64,000 bases of DNA from Terriglobia bacterium (GCA_020073465.1 JAIQFC010000009.1:1-64000); one strand, 5' to 3'. Positions 1-10,191 are shown, counted from the first letter of the stretch. The notes: a model not told the origin generated them from the letters alone. Translations and numbers: made by a program.

Positions 1-87
1 CAAGTGCACTGGATCTTCACCCTGGCCTGTGCCGCCTACAATCTGGTGCGCATGCGAAACCTGGCCCCGGCAGTTCCGCTGGCATAA
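1..87 (+). CDS. C-terminal fragment of a transposase (DDE type), cut by the window edge
   Basis: Frame 1 reads QVHWIFTLACAAYNLVRMRNLAPAVPLA*, resembling the C-terminus of IS DDE transposases; followed by 'tttttcagcagcctgctaa' near 210-228, which resembles an IS end. Confidence 0.6.
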   Translation, partial: QVHWIFTLACAAYNLVRMRNLAPAVPLA

Positions 88-348
88 GTCGCGGCCGACG
101 TGTGTTTTGAGCAGCATCAAGTTAGAACCAGAGACCACAAAAACCAGAAATCCAACCGTTCGACATCATCAACCATGAACAACAGAAAGAAAAACACGCT
201 GCAAATCACTTTTTCAGCAGCCTGCTAAGGAAGGGAGCCCCGTCGCAAGGCTGGGTTGATTCTCCCAGAGGTGCCGATGAAGTCCGTCACGGGTGCGGCC
301 GCGACCATGAAGAGGATGACCTAGAATACCGAGGGGGAGGAAATTGGC

Positions 349-1791
349 GTGCTTCGTGGGCGTCCCATGCGCGTGCTGGTCTCATTGAGTGGCGTCGTAG
401 TGGTCACCTATGTGGCCTATCGGCTCATTCCCGTGAACGCCACAACCGTCGGGTTCGCCTATTTGCTCCTGATCCTAATTGTCGCCAGCACCTCGGGATT
501 TCTTGAGGCTGCCCTCTGTTCATTGCTTGCCACGCTCTTGTTCAATTTTTTCTTCTTGCCTCCGGTCGGAACGTTCACTGTCGCCGACCCGCAAAATTGG
601 GTCGCCCTGTTCAGCTTTCTGGCGACTTCTCTCATCGCCAGCCGATTGTCTACGAAGGCCAAAGCCAGGGCATCAGAGGCCATCGAGCGCCAGAGGGATC
701 TCGAGCGCCTCTATGCCTTCAGCCGTGCGATGTTGCTGATCGACAAGAGCTCTCCATTTGCGAAACAGCTTGTCGAGAAACTGGCGGAGATCTTTAACCT
801 GCAGGCTGCCGTGCTCTACGAACGCCATACCGGAGAGTTTTATTGTGTCGGGATCTCGGCACCCGAGGGATTTGAGGACGACCTTCGGCTTGCGGCATTG
901 CCCGATGCACGCTCCACGGAAGAGCGCCCCCCGTATGCGATCGTCGCCGTCCGTCGCGGCTCGGAGCCGGTCGCAAGCATGGCTTTGCGTGGCGCCACGA
1001 TGCCGGACTCCGTTTTGCAGGGTGTTGCGAACCTGGTCGCGATCGGCCTCGAACGGGCACGAGCGCAGGATCTAGCCCAGCAGGTCGAAGCTGCGCGGCA
1101 GAGTGAACAGCTAAGAACGACGCTCATTGATGCCATGGCCCACGAATTCAAAACGCCTCTGACTTTGATTAAGGCTGCAACCACGTCACTGCTGGCGAAT
1201 CCGGACGTGCCTACGGAAAGTAGGCAGGAACAGCTTACGATCGCGGACGAAGAGGCAGAACACCTGCGGGAGTTGATAGACGATGCGATTGAAATGGCGC
1301 GTCTCGATACCGCGCGCATCGAACTTCATCCGGAGATGGCAAACCTGCACGATACACTTCAGGATGTGCTTGCTTCCATGCGAACAGAAATCGATGAGCG
1401 TCCGGTCCGGATGCTCTGCCACGACCCCCTGCCTTCCATGGCCTTCGACAAACGCCTTATGAAACTAGCCATCCGGCAACTGTTGGACAATGCACTGAAA
1501 TACACGTCGGCGGAAACCGCGGTTGAAATGGGAGCGCAAGTGAAAGACGGCGTGTTGAGCGTGGAAATCACCGACTACGGTAAGGGCATACCAGCCGACG
1601 AGCAATTGCGGATTTTTGACAGGTTCTACAGGAGCCCCTCGATCAAACGTCAAATACCGGGTTCCGGTCTGGGTCTCAGCATCGCTCATGGCATTGTGCG
1701 AGCCCACAACGGCGAATTGACGGTTTCGAGCCGGCCAGGACAGACGACCTTCCGAATCACCCTGCCAGTCCTCCGCGAGGAGGTTGCTTGA
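349..1791 (+). CDS. KdpD-like sensor histidine kinase (DUF4118 membrane region + HisKA/HATPase), lacking the N-terminal KdpD/Usp domains
   Basis: H-box 'DAMAHEFKTPLTLIKAATTSLL', N/G boxes 'QLLDNALKYT', 'GSGLGLSIAHGIV'; four N-terminal TM-like segments. Confidence 0.88.
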   Translation: MLRGRPMRVLVSLSGVVVVTYVAYRLIPVNATTVGFAYLLLILIVASTSGFLEAALCSLLATLLFNFFFLPPVGTFTVADPQNWVALFSFLATSLIASRLSTKAKARASEAIERQRDLERLYAFSRAMLLIDKSSPFAKQLVEKLAEIFNLQAAVLYERHTGEFYCVGISAPEGFEDDLRLAALPDARSTEERPPYAIVAVRRGSEPVASMALRGATMPDSVLQGVANLVAIGLERARAQDLAQQVEAARQSEQLRTTLIDAMAHEFKTPLTLIKAATTSLLANPDVPTESRQEQLTIADEEAEHLRELIDDAIEMARLDTARIELHPEMANLHDTLQDVLASMRTEIDERPVRMLCHDPLPSMAFDKRLMKLAIRQLLDNALKYTSAETAVEMGAQVKDGVLSVEITDYGKGIPADEQLRIFDRFYRSPSIKRQIPGSGLGLSIAHGIVRAHNGELTVSSRPGQTTFRITLPVLREEVA

Positions 1792-2486
1792 GCGCGGGTC
1801 GCATCATTGTTGTCGATGACCAGCCGAAAATTCGGCGGTTCATGCGCACAACATTGGTGGCGGAGGGCTACGAGGTAGACGAAGCCAAAACCGGCGAAGA
1901 CGCGCTGGAGAGCATACGGGAGCTACACCCGGATCTGGTGGTGCTCGATATGAATATGCCTGGGATGGGCGGATTGGCGGTCTGCAGGGCCATTCGCAAG
2001 GACAGCGACGTAGCCATCATCATGCTGACCGTCCGCAATTCCGAAGAAGATAAAGTCGCCGCGCTCGATGCCGGAGCCGACGATTTTGTGACCAAGCCAT
2101 TCAGCACGCCAGAGCTAATGGCGCGCATACGCGCCGCCCTCAGGAGAGTGCCCAGTGCGCAGTCTTCGCCCAAGAAGATTCGCGCGGGCGAGATTGTGAT
2201 CGACTTTGATGAACGCACGGTATCCAGAGAAAGCGTGAGCACGCATCTAACCCCGAAAGAACTGGATTTGCTGCGCTATCTAACGCAGCACGCCAATCAA
2301 GTTGTGTCTCATCGCGAACTACTGCAAGCCGTCTGGGGCCCTGACTACGGAGATCAAGTCGACTATCTACGCGTCTTCGTCAAGAACTTGCGAAAGAAGA
2401 TGGAACCGAATCCCGAACGTCCGCAATACATCACAACCGAACCCTGGGTTGGCTATCGTTTCAAAGGAAGCGTCGAGTCTTTATAG
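1788..2486 (+). CDS. KdpE-like OmpR-family response regulator
   Basis: Receiver domain 'VVLDMNMPGMGG' and winged-helix C-terminus 'LRKKMEPNPERPQYITTEPWVGYRF'; 4-nt overlap with the kinase gene. Confidence 0.9.
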   Translation: MSAGRIIVVDDQPKIRRFMRTTLVAEGYEVDEAKTGEDALESIRELHPDLVVLDMNMPGMGGLAVCRAIRKDSDVAIIMLTVRNSEEDKVAALDAGADDFVTKPFSTPELMARIRAALRRVPSAQSSPKKIRAGEIVIDFDERTVSRESVSTHLTPKELDLLRYLTQHANQVVSHRELLQAVWGPDYGDQVDYLRVFVKNLRKKMEPNPERPQYITTEPWVGYRFKGSVESL

Positions 2487-2529
2487 AATCTTCATGCTTT
2501 CTCCAGTACTTCTTTAGGTCTTTTCGCTC

Positions 2530-2784
2530 ATGATCGAACGTGAAGGCCTCGAGGAGGACTGGTTCATGACTGCGTATTTGCTTGCGCTGATTCTGGCTGT
2601 GGGAATTTCATTCCTCCTATATTGCTTGTGGAACTTCGCCCGTGAGCTCAGGCCCCGCACGTCCCGCGCCGTCTTGTCTTCCAGTTCGTCGCCCCGCGTT
2701 GCGCTTAGCGCGACACCGATGTCCAGGTTCAGAAGCCAACCGCACATCGTTCAGTTGCGCGACGAAGGTCGCGCGGCATCTTAA
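2530..2784 (+). CDS. small putative membrane protein (start may be internal, at MTAYLL)
   Basis: 84-aa ORF with one clear TM segment 'TAYLLALILAVGISFLLYCLW'. Confidence 0.35.
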   Translation: MIEREGLEEDWFMTAYLLALILAVGISFLLYCLWNFARELRPRTSRAVLSSSSSPRVALSATPMSRFRSQPHIVQLRDEGRAAS

Positions 2785-3225
2785 TTAAAAGCCATCCTGG
2801 AAAATGCGGCTCTGACTCTCGGCCTTAAGAGATAGAAGAACAGGGCACCAGCGATAATGACGCCAGTGCCCCCGCGCAGCCAATCCCCCCTCAAGAGGTT
2901 GATGATGTCGCCAATGATTTGTGTGGCGATGATAGCGACGGCGAATTTCCATCCCCAGGGACGGCGTTGGAACCATCCGATTCCCGACACCACGAGGACG
3001 ACGGCGAGGAGCAGGAAGAGAATGCCAACCTTGCTTCCCAGAGGAGAGAGTTGCTTATGGGCCGTTGGATTGAGAGTCCAAACACGGTCGAGCGGTGTTC
3101 CGGGCAAAAGCAAAGTGGTCGCTGCGACACCAGCCATGCCCCCACCAAAGAACAAGAAGACGCCAATCGCAGTAAATCCGGGTGGTTTACCGTCGTCCTG
3201 TTGAGAGCAATAGCTGTGCAAGCGG
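2781..3225 (-). CDS. hypothetical multi-pass membrane protein (start approximate; ORF open to 3563)
   Basis: Hydrophobic segments 'GVFLFFGGGMAGVAATTLLL', 'GILFLLLAVVLVVSGIGWF', 'GVIIAGALFFYLL'; upstream part of the ORF is not protein-like. Confidence 0.5.
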
Positions 3226-3373
3226 AATTCCTCTTCCGACGACGGCAGTGAGACGAAATATACAGAGTACTCTCTGTCACTATTATACGAAGCGGTCGTC
3301 TGCGTCCGTGGGCCACAGATCCTGTATTTTCGAGGTTTTAGTATATTCAACGGATGCGTAGGGTCACCCTCCC

Positions 3374-4594
3374 ATGACGGCGATTTCCGGAGTGGAATTC
3401 CTAATTTGGCTGCTGATCGCCGCATCGGCCATTGCGCTGTTGGCGAAGTATCTGCGGATTCCCTACACCGTCGCATTTGTTCTTGGGGGATTGCTCCTGA
3501 GCCTGCTTCGTTTGCCGTTTCTCTCGCCGCTTCAGCCGGACCAGCGTCCGCATTGGCTAACACCCGATGTAATTTTGATTCTGTTTCTGCCTGCCCTTGT
3601 CTTCGAGGGCAGCGTCAAAATCGACCTGCGAGATCTCTTGCGCGACTCTGCGCCACTATTGGTTCTAGCCAATGTAGGGGTTCTTCTTGCCACCCTGGTG
3701 ACCGGTTCATTGATTCACTGGATGATTGGTGTACCGATTCTGATAGCGCTGCTTTTCGGGGCGATCATCTCTGCGACAGATCCTATTTCCGTCCTCGCCA
3801 TCTTCAAAGACCTCAGAATGAATAAGCGGCTTTCCGTCATTATTGAGGGCGAGAGTCTCTTGAATGATGGGACTGCCGTGGTCGTTTTTCAGATCCTGCT
3901 CACTGGTGTTATTGCGGGCGGGTTGAGCGCGGGAAATGGACTCGGGCAGTTTGTTTTGGCCGTTGTAGGGGGAACTGCTCTCGGATCTGTACTGGGGTAC
4001 GCCGCGAGCAAGCTTACGCAAGCGATTGACGATCCTCAAATCGAGATCACTCTTACCACAATCGTTGCCTACGGCAGTTATCTCCTTGCCAATCATCTGC
4101 ATTTGTCGGGTGTCATTGCGACCGCATCGGCAGGGTTGATTGTCGGCAATTTTGGGGCGAAGAAAGGGATGAGCGCCACGACCAAAGTTGCGCTGGAGTC
4201 GTTTTGGGAATACCTCGCCTTTGTGATGAACTCCCTCGTGTTTTTGCTCATCGGTCTGGAGGTCCACGTCGATTCGCTGGCTCACGCTTGGCGCCCTATA
4301 CTCTTCGCAATCGCAGCCGTCCTGATTGGCCGTTCGCTTTCTGTCTATCTTCTCGTTCCGCTGAGCAACATCTTTGCAGAAAGGATTCCCGTTCGTTGGC
4401 AGCATGTAATGGTCTGGGGTGGTTTGCGCGGGGCACTGGCTCTAGCACTGGCACTCAGCCTCGACAACACCTTTCCTTACCGAGATCGCATACTCGACCT
4501 GACCTTTGGTGTTGTAGTTTTCTCCATACTTGTACAGGGCCTCACAATAAGGCCGCTGCTAAGGGTGCTTGGTCTTGCGGATGGTCAAGCCTGA
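3374..4594 (+). CDS. CPA1-type Na+/H+ antiporter
   Basis: Multi-TM protein with 'GAIISATDPISVLAIFKDLRMNKRLSVIIEGESLLNDGTAVVVF' and 'VWGGLRGALALALALSL'. Confidence 0.92.
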   Translation: MTAISGVEFLIWLLIAASAIALLAKYLRIPYTVAFVLGGLLLSLLRLPFLSPLQPDQRPHWLTPDVILILFLPALVFEGSVKIDLRDLLRDSAPLLVLANVGVLLATLVTGSLIHWMIGVPILIALLFGAIISATDPISVLAIFKDLRMNKRLSVIIEGESLLNDGTAVVVFQILLTGVIAGGLSAGNGLGQFVLAVVGGTALGSVLGYAASKLTQAIDDPQIEITLTTIVAYGSYLLANHLHLSGVIATASAGLIVGNFGAKKGMSATTKVALESFWEYLAFVMNSLVFLLIGLEVHVDSLAHAWRPILFAIAAVLIGRSLSVYLLVPLSNIFAERIPVRWQHVMVWGGLRGALALALALSLDNTFPYRDRILDLTFGVVVFSILVQGLTIRPLLRVLGLADGQA

Positions 4595-4832
4595 GGTCAA
4601 CTCGCGGATTTGGTGCCTCTGGTCAACTTTCCGGCGAGAGAAGACTCTTAGCATACGAATCCACCCGCGCGACGACGAATTCATTGCAGCAGGCTGAGGA
4701 ATTCCGGCCGCGAACGATCTGGAGTCTTTCGAATGCGTTTACCTCCGCATTTAAAGAACTGGACGCCATCCCACAATTCAAGGCAACGGCCAAGCTGGGC
4801 GAATTCCTGGAAGCCCGGTTCTCACAATCATT

Positions 4833-6116
4833 CTAGGTGCGGGGCGGTCCCGGCCGGGCCGCCACGTCCCAACTAGCCATCCCTGGCTTCTTTCTGATGT
4901 AGATAAACATCCCGATGAGCATACCAACGGCAATGGCTATGGGGAGGTCGGTAACGATCGTCAAGAGAGACGTTGCGACCCACGCGGCTGCTTCAAGAAT
5001 TGGAGCCTTGATCAGGTGGGGAATTTCCTGCCAATTCGTCATACTGAAGACGCTTGACAGAATAAGCGCAGATATCACCGGCAACGGAATGAACCGAAAG
5101 AGAGGGGCCATAAGAAACAGGAACACGACGAGGAAAACCGCTTGCAGGACGCCTGCAATGGGAGTTTGCGCTCCGAGGCGCGCGTTGTCCAACGTGTGGG
5201 AGGAGACTCCAGAAGTCGGTAGCCCCCCGGCGAAAGCACAAGCTACATTCACGCCCCCTTGCACAAAGAGCTCACCATTTGAATTAGAGCGTTCGCCAGT
5301 GAGTTTGGCTGCGAGTCCCATAGCTTGGTATGACTCGGTGGCGACCAGAACTGCTATCGCGAACCCCTGGGCAAGAACGCTGCCAAGCAGATCGAGCTTG
5401 AAGGCTCCAGCCAGATGCATGCGGTATGACATCAAGTCTGATCCGAAGAGCGATTCGATAGTGTGCACGGGGAAATGTCCGAACTTCACCAACAAAGCAC
5501 CAATGGCAAGCGCGATAAGGCTGGTCGGAATGTATCTGGATGCTCTTCTGCAGGCCACTATCAGGATCAAGGTCGCAAAGGCCAAAATCATTGCGTGCGG
5601 CTCGATCTGCACGGGATATCGCACAAGCGCTAGCGCTGCGCGGGGGACTGGATCGGCGATGATTTGCGAACCGATGCCAAGAAGCGCGGGGACTTGCTGG
5701 CTAACGACAAGGACTGCGATACCCGTTGAGAAACCGACGACGACAGGACGCGGAAGCATTCGGATGCCTGCTCCGAGGCCGATTACCCCGACAAACACCA
5801 AGAGAACGCCCGCTAACAACGTAGACAGAGACAGAGCGATGATTCCTTCTCGGGCGACGATACTCGACGCAACTGCGACGAAGACAACGTTCGGCGCAGT
5901 GACGCGAATCTTGGAATCTCCAAACACTGAAGCTAGAAACCCAGCGATGGCCGCGCAGAAAACTCCGTAAAGTGGAGCTACTCCGGTAGCAACCGCGATG
6001 ACGATGGCGAGTGGAAAGATCTGCCAAGCGAGAAACAGCGCCGCGAACGCGTCTGAGCGGAAGCGGAAACGGTCGTAGTAGCTAAGACAGACTACGAACT
6101 TCGGCAGCCGAGTCAT
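4833..6116 (-). CDS. SulP-family anion permease without an evident STAS domain
   Basis: SulP-like N-terminus 'DAFAALFLAWQIFPLAIVIAVATGVAPLYGVFCAAIAGF', 'RPVVVGFSTGIAVLVVSQQVPALLG'. Confidence 0.88.
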   Translation of the reverse strand: MTRLPKFVVCLSYYDRFRFRSDAFAALFLAWQIFPLAIVIAVATGVAPLYGVFCAAIAGFLASVFGDSKIRVTAPNVVFVAVASSIVAREGIIALSLSTLLAGVLLVFVGVIGLGAGIRMLPRPVVVGFSTGIAVLVVSQQVPALLGIGSQIIADPVPRAALALVRYPVQIEPHAMILAFATLILIVACRRASRYIPTSLIALAIGALLVKFGHFPVHTIESLFGSDLMSYRMHLAGAFKLDLLGSVLAQGFAIAVLVATESYQAMGLAAKLTGERSNSNGELFVQGGVNVACAFAGGLPTSGVSSHTLDNARLGAQTPIAGVLQAVFLVVFLFLMAPLFRFIPLPVISALILSSVFSMTNWQEIPHLIKAPILEAAAWVATSLLTIVTDLPIAIAVGMLIGMFIYIRKKPGMASWDVAARPGPPRT

Positions 6117-6221
6117 ATATCGAACCGCTCAGTTTGCGGTGTCCGGAGCACGTCAGATTCCCCGCCTTGCTCAAGCGGAGACTCCGTGAATCCTCACCAC
6201 ACCAAAGATCCGAATTGCGTG

Positions 6222-7091
6222 TCAACCCGCGCGGTCGTTGTGCAGTCGTTCAGCCAGACGTCCGATGGCGAGGAGGATTCCATGAAGAAGAGCTTGTGGC
6301 CGAGGTGGACAACCAGGAATGTAAACATCCACCGGAAGTACTTTATCGACGCCTCCAAGAGACGCATAGTTCACGCCAAAGATGCCGCCACTGATTCCGC
6401 AAGCGCCAACCGCGACGACTACCTTTGGTTCCGCCATCGCCCGATACGTCTTCAAAAGCGCCAGCTCCATATTCCGCGTTACCGGGCCAGTGACGAGGAG
6501 CATGTCGGCATGACGAGGAGAGGCAACGAATTGGATTCCGAAGCGTTCGATGTCGTGGACCGGATTGTTCAAAGCGACAATCTCCAGTTCGCATCCGTTG
6601 CATGACCCCGCATCCACTTCACGGATGGCGAGAGACCGGCCCAGGATTTTATGGATGGTTTCGCGCGCCTTCTTCCCAAGGTTCTCGACGTCCGTTTCGA
6701 CATTCACCGACTTACGATCAACTTTACGCAACCCGCGATGCGTGCGGTCGGCATTCAGGGTGTATTCCGCGGTAAGAACCAGGTTACGGCGGTCCGACGC
6801 CGCCAGTTCAAATTCCTGGGTGATGCGCACCGCCTGCTCGGACGATGCTTCCGCGCATAAGCCGCAGAAGATACAGAGACCGTAATCGACAGTGACTTTC
6901 CGGGAATCACCTTTGTCGGACAGGGAAATAGCGCCGGTTGGACACACCTCGGCAGCCGGTCGCGCGTCCTTCCATTTGTCGAAGTCGAAGTCCGGACGTC
7001 CGCGAAAGCGTTCGGAGATCTTAATGGGCTCGGCCGCATAGTTTACGGTGACTGTTCCCGTGCTGGCCGTCTTTTGCAGAATCTTGAACAT
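6222..7091 (-). CDS. fused ferredoxin-like (HyfH-type) + NuoB/HyfI-type small subunit of a hydrogenase-4/complex-I-like complex
   Basis: 'EVCPTGAIS...CIFCGLC' followed by the NuoB-type set 'GSCNGCELE', 'GACGISGG', 'IPGCPPRPQ'. Confidence 0.87.
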   Translation of the reverse strand: MFKILQKTASTGTVTVNYAAEPIKISERFRGRPDFDFDKWKDARPAAEVCPTGAISLSDKGDSRKVTVDYGLCIFCGLCAEASSEQAVRITQEFELAASDRRNLVLTAEYTLNADRTHRGLRKVDRKSVNVETDVENLGKKARETIHKILGRSLAIREVDAGSCNGCELEIVALNNPVHDIERFGIQFVASPRHADMLLVTGPVTRNMELALLKTYRAMAEPKVVVAVGACGISGGIFGVNYASLGGVDKVLPVDVYIPGCPPRPQALLHGILLAIGRLAERLHNDRAG

Positions 7092-7094
7092 CGT

Positions 7095-8687
7095 TTACCG
7101 GTCCGTCCCCGAGTAGGAAAGGTTGAAGCTCTTGTTGATCACCGGAAAATCCGCAATGATGTTTCCCTGGACCGCTTCCACCAGCGCTGGCCAGTTGTTG
7201 AGCGAGGAGTCTTTGATCTTGCAGCGCTGCAGATGATTATCAGGCCCGGTGCGAATCCAATGGATGGTTTCCCCGCGCCAACCCTCGACTGCGCTCAGAG
7301 CACAGCGGTCTGACGGGATGGAGGGCACTGGCACACGGAACTCCCGCTGAAGAGCATCCGTCATAGCCTTCCGAACGATGCCAATGGATTCGTTCACTTC
7401 ATCGATGCGGACCTGCATCCGGTGCCAGACGTCTCCAGCCTGGTAGACCGGGACACGGAACGGGTAGCGAGAATACGCAGCGTAAGGGTGATCGCGGCGC
7501 ACGTCCAGATCGACCCCGGAGGCGCGTCCTCCCACGCCCACGATGCCCAGATCCCGGGCCTTGTCGGGCCGCAAGACTCCTGTCTGTTCCAGACGGTCGC
7601 GGGTGGATTCGGACCTATCAATCAGACTGATCAGGTCCTGAAATTCGCGTGCGAAGGAGTCCAGCGTGTCCCGCAACGTGTTCAGTTGCACCTGATCCCA
7701 GCCCCGGCGCACGCCGCCGACGCAGACCATGCCTCGCAACAGTCGGCTACCGGTCAACTGCTCGTTTAGGGTGACCATCGTCTCCTTCAAGCGGCTGGCA
7801 TGGGCGTTTGCAATGACGAAGCCGACATCTGTCACAATGGCGCCAATGTCGCCGACATGATTGCAGATTCTTTCCAGCTCCAGCAGGATGGTCCGCATCA
7901 CCAGACCGCGCAGCGGTACTTCAATGCTGGCCGCGCGTTCGATGGCCTGACAGAACGCCGTGCCGTGGGAGAAACTCGAATCTCCCGAAATGCTTTCAGC
8001 CAGGAAAACGGCCTTGTGTATGAGTAGCTTCTCAAAGAGTTTTTCGGTGCCCTTATGGGTGTAGAACATTCGAAGCTGCAGATAGAGTATGGGTTCACCC
8101 GCCACTGCGAAGTTGAAGTGACCCGGCTCGATGATCCCAGCATGGACCGGCCCTACGGGCACTTGCAACACACCTTCACCGAAAGCCGGCCGGTAGATGT
8201 GGCGTTCTCCTTCGAAGGGCGGTAACACGGTTTCGAGAGGAAAGTCCTTGCGCAAGGGATAAACGTCGGGCCAATTGTCATGCAAGGCGACCCTTCGGGG
8301 ATTCGGGTGTCCAACGGCCTTCAGGCCAAACCAATCCTGGATTTCGCGCTCTTGCCAGTTCACCGCGGGTAGTTCGGCGGAGAGCGAAGGAAACTCAAGA
8401 CTGTCGGATCGCACCGGCGCCTGCACGATCAGGTACTGAGCGCTACCTTTCTGTTCGAAGACATAGTAGTTGAAGAAAACTCCCTCCGCCGAGCGGCGGT
8501 CCTCAGCGAACACCGTAACCAGCCGGGCCCCGAATTCGCCTCGCAGGTGTTCTGTGATGGGCCGAATGTCGGCATCGCGGAGAAGAACGTAGACCTCATT
8601 CTCGCGATCCGCACGCACGGACTGAACCTGCGGACCAAGCTTCTGCCGAAGAGCTTCGAACATTGCGGAGGTCGATTGCGTCATCAT
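7095..8687 (-). CDS. NuoC/NuoD-fused large subunit (HyfG/HycE-like) without [NiFe] cysteine motifs
   Basis: 'NWQEREIQDWFGLKAVGHPNPRRVALHDNWP' (NuoC), 'IEPGHFNFAVAGE', 'ADFPVINKSFNLSYSGTD' (NuoD-like C-term). Confidence 0.88.
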   Translation of the reverse strand: MMTQSTSAMFEALRQKLGPQVQSVRADRENEVYVLLRDADIRPITEHLRGEFGARLVTVFAEDRRSAEGVFFNYYVFEQKGSAQYLIVQAPVRSDSLEFPSLSAELPAVNWQEREIQDWFGLKAVGHPNPRRVALHDNWPDVYPLRKDFPLETVLPPFEGERHIYRPAFGEGVLQVPVGPVHAGIIEPGHFNFAVAGEPILYLQLRMFYTHKGTEKLFEKLLIHKAVFLAESISGDSSFSHGTAFCQAIERAASIEVPLRGLVMRTILLELERICNHVGDIGAIVTDVGFVIANAHASRLKETMVTLNEQLTGSRLLRGMVCVGGVRRGWDQVQLNTLRDTLDSFAREFQDLISLIDRSESTRDRLEQTGVLRPDKARDLGIVGVGGRASGVDLDVRRDHPYAAYSRYPFRVPVYQAGDVWHRMQVRIDEVNESIGIVRKAMTDALQREFRVPVPSIPSDRCALSAVEGWRGETIHWIRTGPDNHLQRCKIKDSSLNNWPALVEAVQGNIIADFPVINKSFNLSYSGTDR

Positions 8688-10183
8688 CCGCCCACCACGA
8701 TGCCCACTGCACCCTGAATCAACCTAAACAATGGAGCCGGTATCCAGAAGCCCATCACGACAATCACCATAGCCAAACCCGCGACGGAGTATTTCTTCCA
8801 GGGGCACATGTCTGCCACCGGAAGGCCCGGGTCCTCTCCGAGAACCAGGCCGGTGATGTGCACGAGGAAGCCGGAAAAAATCAGCACGAGAAAGGAGACG
8901 AAAAAAATCGCCAGCACAAAATGGTCTCGCGTAAATCCTGCCCGCAGAACGGTGAACTCACTCTGGAAAAAGCTGAAGGGAGGCGAGCCAGTGACCGCAA
9001 GCGTCACCATAAGAAATGCGGCTCCGGTCAAGGGCATCGAATGGATCAACCCGCCTTTCGCCTTCCGGAAAAGATCAGTGTTCAGATGTTGCTGGACATT
9101 CCCAGCACAAAAGAAGAGCAGGGGCTTGGTCACCGAATGAAACGTCATGTGCAGAAGCATGCCCAGGATACCCAGAGGCCCTCCGAAGCCGAGTGCCAGC
9201 ACCATAATCCCGCTGTGGTCAATGCTCGAATAAGCTAACAGGCGTCGGAAGTTCTTCTGCACGAGGATGAAGGGGACGGCCACTCCCATGGAGAGCAGCC
9301 CGAACAGAATGAGGAGCTGCGAGCCAAACTGCGGCCCGAGGCATTTCGAACTAAGGATGTAGAACCGGACCAGACCGTAGAGGGCGCAGTTGAGCACGCC
9401 GGTGGCAAGCATCGCTGCTCCCGGGATCGGCGCCTCACTATACGCATCCGGCTTCCAGGTATGCATGGGAGCGATGCCCGCTTTGGTTCCGTATCCGAGG
9501 AGAATGAGGATGAAGGCTAGCCGCATGGTCGGCTTGTCAAACTGGGCGGCGTTTCCCGCGAGGACGGACCAGTTCAGGCCCGCAAGCGTGTCCGTACCGA
9601 GGGCCCCATAGGCGGAATAGTAGGTCAGAATCGTCCCGAACAACGCCATTGAAAGACCAACGCCCCCGATGATGGCATACTTCCATGCCGCCTCAAGAGA
9701 GGTTTCGCGTCCGTAAAACATAACTAGAAACACCGACGCCAAGGTAGTTCCCTCAACCGCCACCCAGAGTATTCCCAAATTGTTGGCGAGCGCGACCAGC
9801 GTCATAGCGAAAACCAGGAAGGGCATGAGAGCGTAATACTCACGCAGCTTGTCGACGGCAAACCGGCCACCCACCTCCTCGGCCTGCTGCAAAACTCCGC
9901 TATTCTCTTCGTGACGAAAATAACCGACCGCATAAATGGAGCAGACCAGGGACACAAAAGCTGACAAGAGCACGACTAACGCACTAAGAGCGTCGGCGTA
10001 AAAGAACCCATCCCACAATGAAACCGGACCGCCGCGAAGCACCTGACGAACCAACAGGGCGGCAAGGCCGAGCAGAATGGCGAAGGCCGCAAGATTGACG
10101 ACCTCCATCATGTGCCTCCTTCGTAAGAAGAAGGCCACGGGACCGGCGGCCAAAGGAACAATGAGGAGTACGAGCAAAATCAT
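8684..10183 (-). CDS. hydrogenase-4 subunit F / NuoL-M-N-type proton-translocating subunit
   Basis: 'LGYGTKAGIAPMHTWKPDAYSEAPIPGAAMLATGVLNCALYGLVRF' antiporter-like signature. Confidence 0.9.
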   Translation of the reverse strand: MILLVLLIVPLAAGPVAFFLRRRHMMEVVNLAAFAILLGLAALLVRQVLRGGPVSLWDGFFYADALSALVVLLSAFVSLVCSIYAVGYFRHEENSGVLQQAEEVGGRFAVDKLREYYALMPFLVFAMTLVALANNLGILWVAVEGTTLASVFLVMFYGRETSLEAAWKYAIIGGVGLSMALFGTILTYYSAYGALGTDTLAGLNWSVLAGNAAQFDKPTMRLAFILILLGYGTKAGIAPMHTWKPDAYSEAPIPGAAMLATGVLNCALYGLVRFYILSSKCLGPQFGSQLLILFGLLSMGVAVPFILVQKNFRRLLAYSSIDHSGIMVLALGFGGPLGILGMLLHMTFHSVTKPLLFFCAGNVQQHLNTDLFRKAKGGLIHSMPLTGAAFLMVTLAVTGSPPFSFFQSEFTVLRAGFTRDHFVLAIFFVSFLVLIFSGFLVHITGLVLGEDPGLPVADMCPWKKYSVAGLAMVIVVMGFWIPAPLFRLIQGAVGIVVGG

Positions 10184-10191
10184 AAGTTTGC

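Noticed and set aside
90-348. Possible riboswitch (c-di-AMP type) leader before the KdpD-like gene
   Set aside because: No convincing match to a known consensus; the sequence reads better as an IS end plus ordinary leader.
3707-4405. 232-aa minus-strand ORF
   Set aside because: Antisense shadow of the Na+/H+ antiporter.
4915-5970. 351-aa plus-strand ORF
   Set aside because: Antisense to the SulP gene and low-complexity; typical GC-rich shadow ORF.
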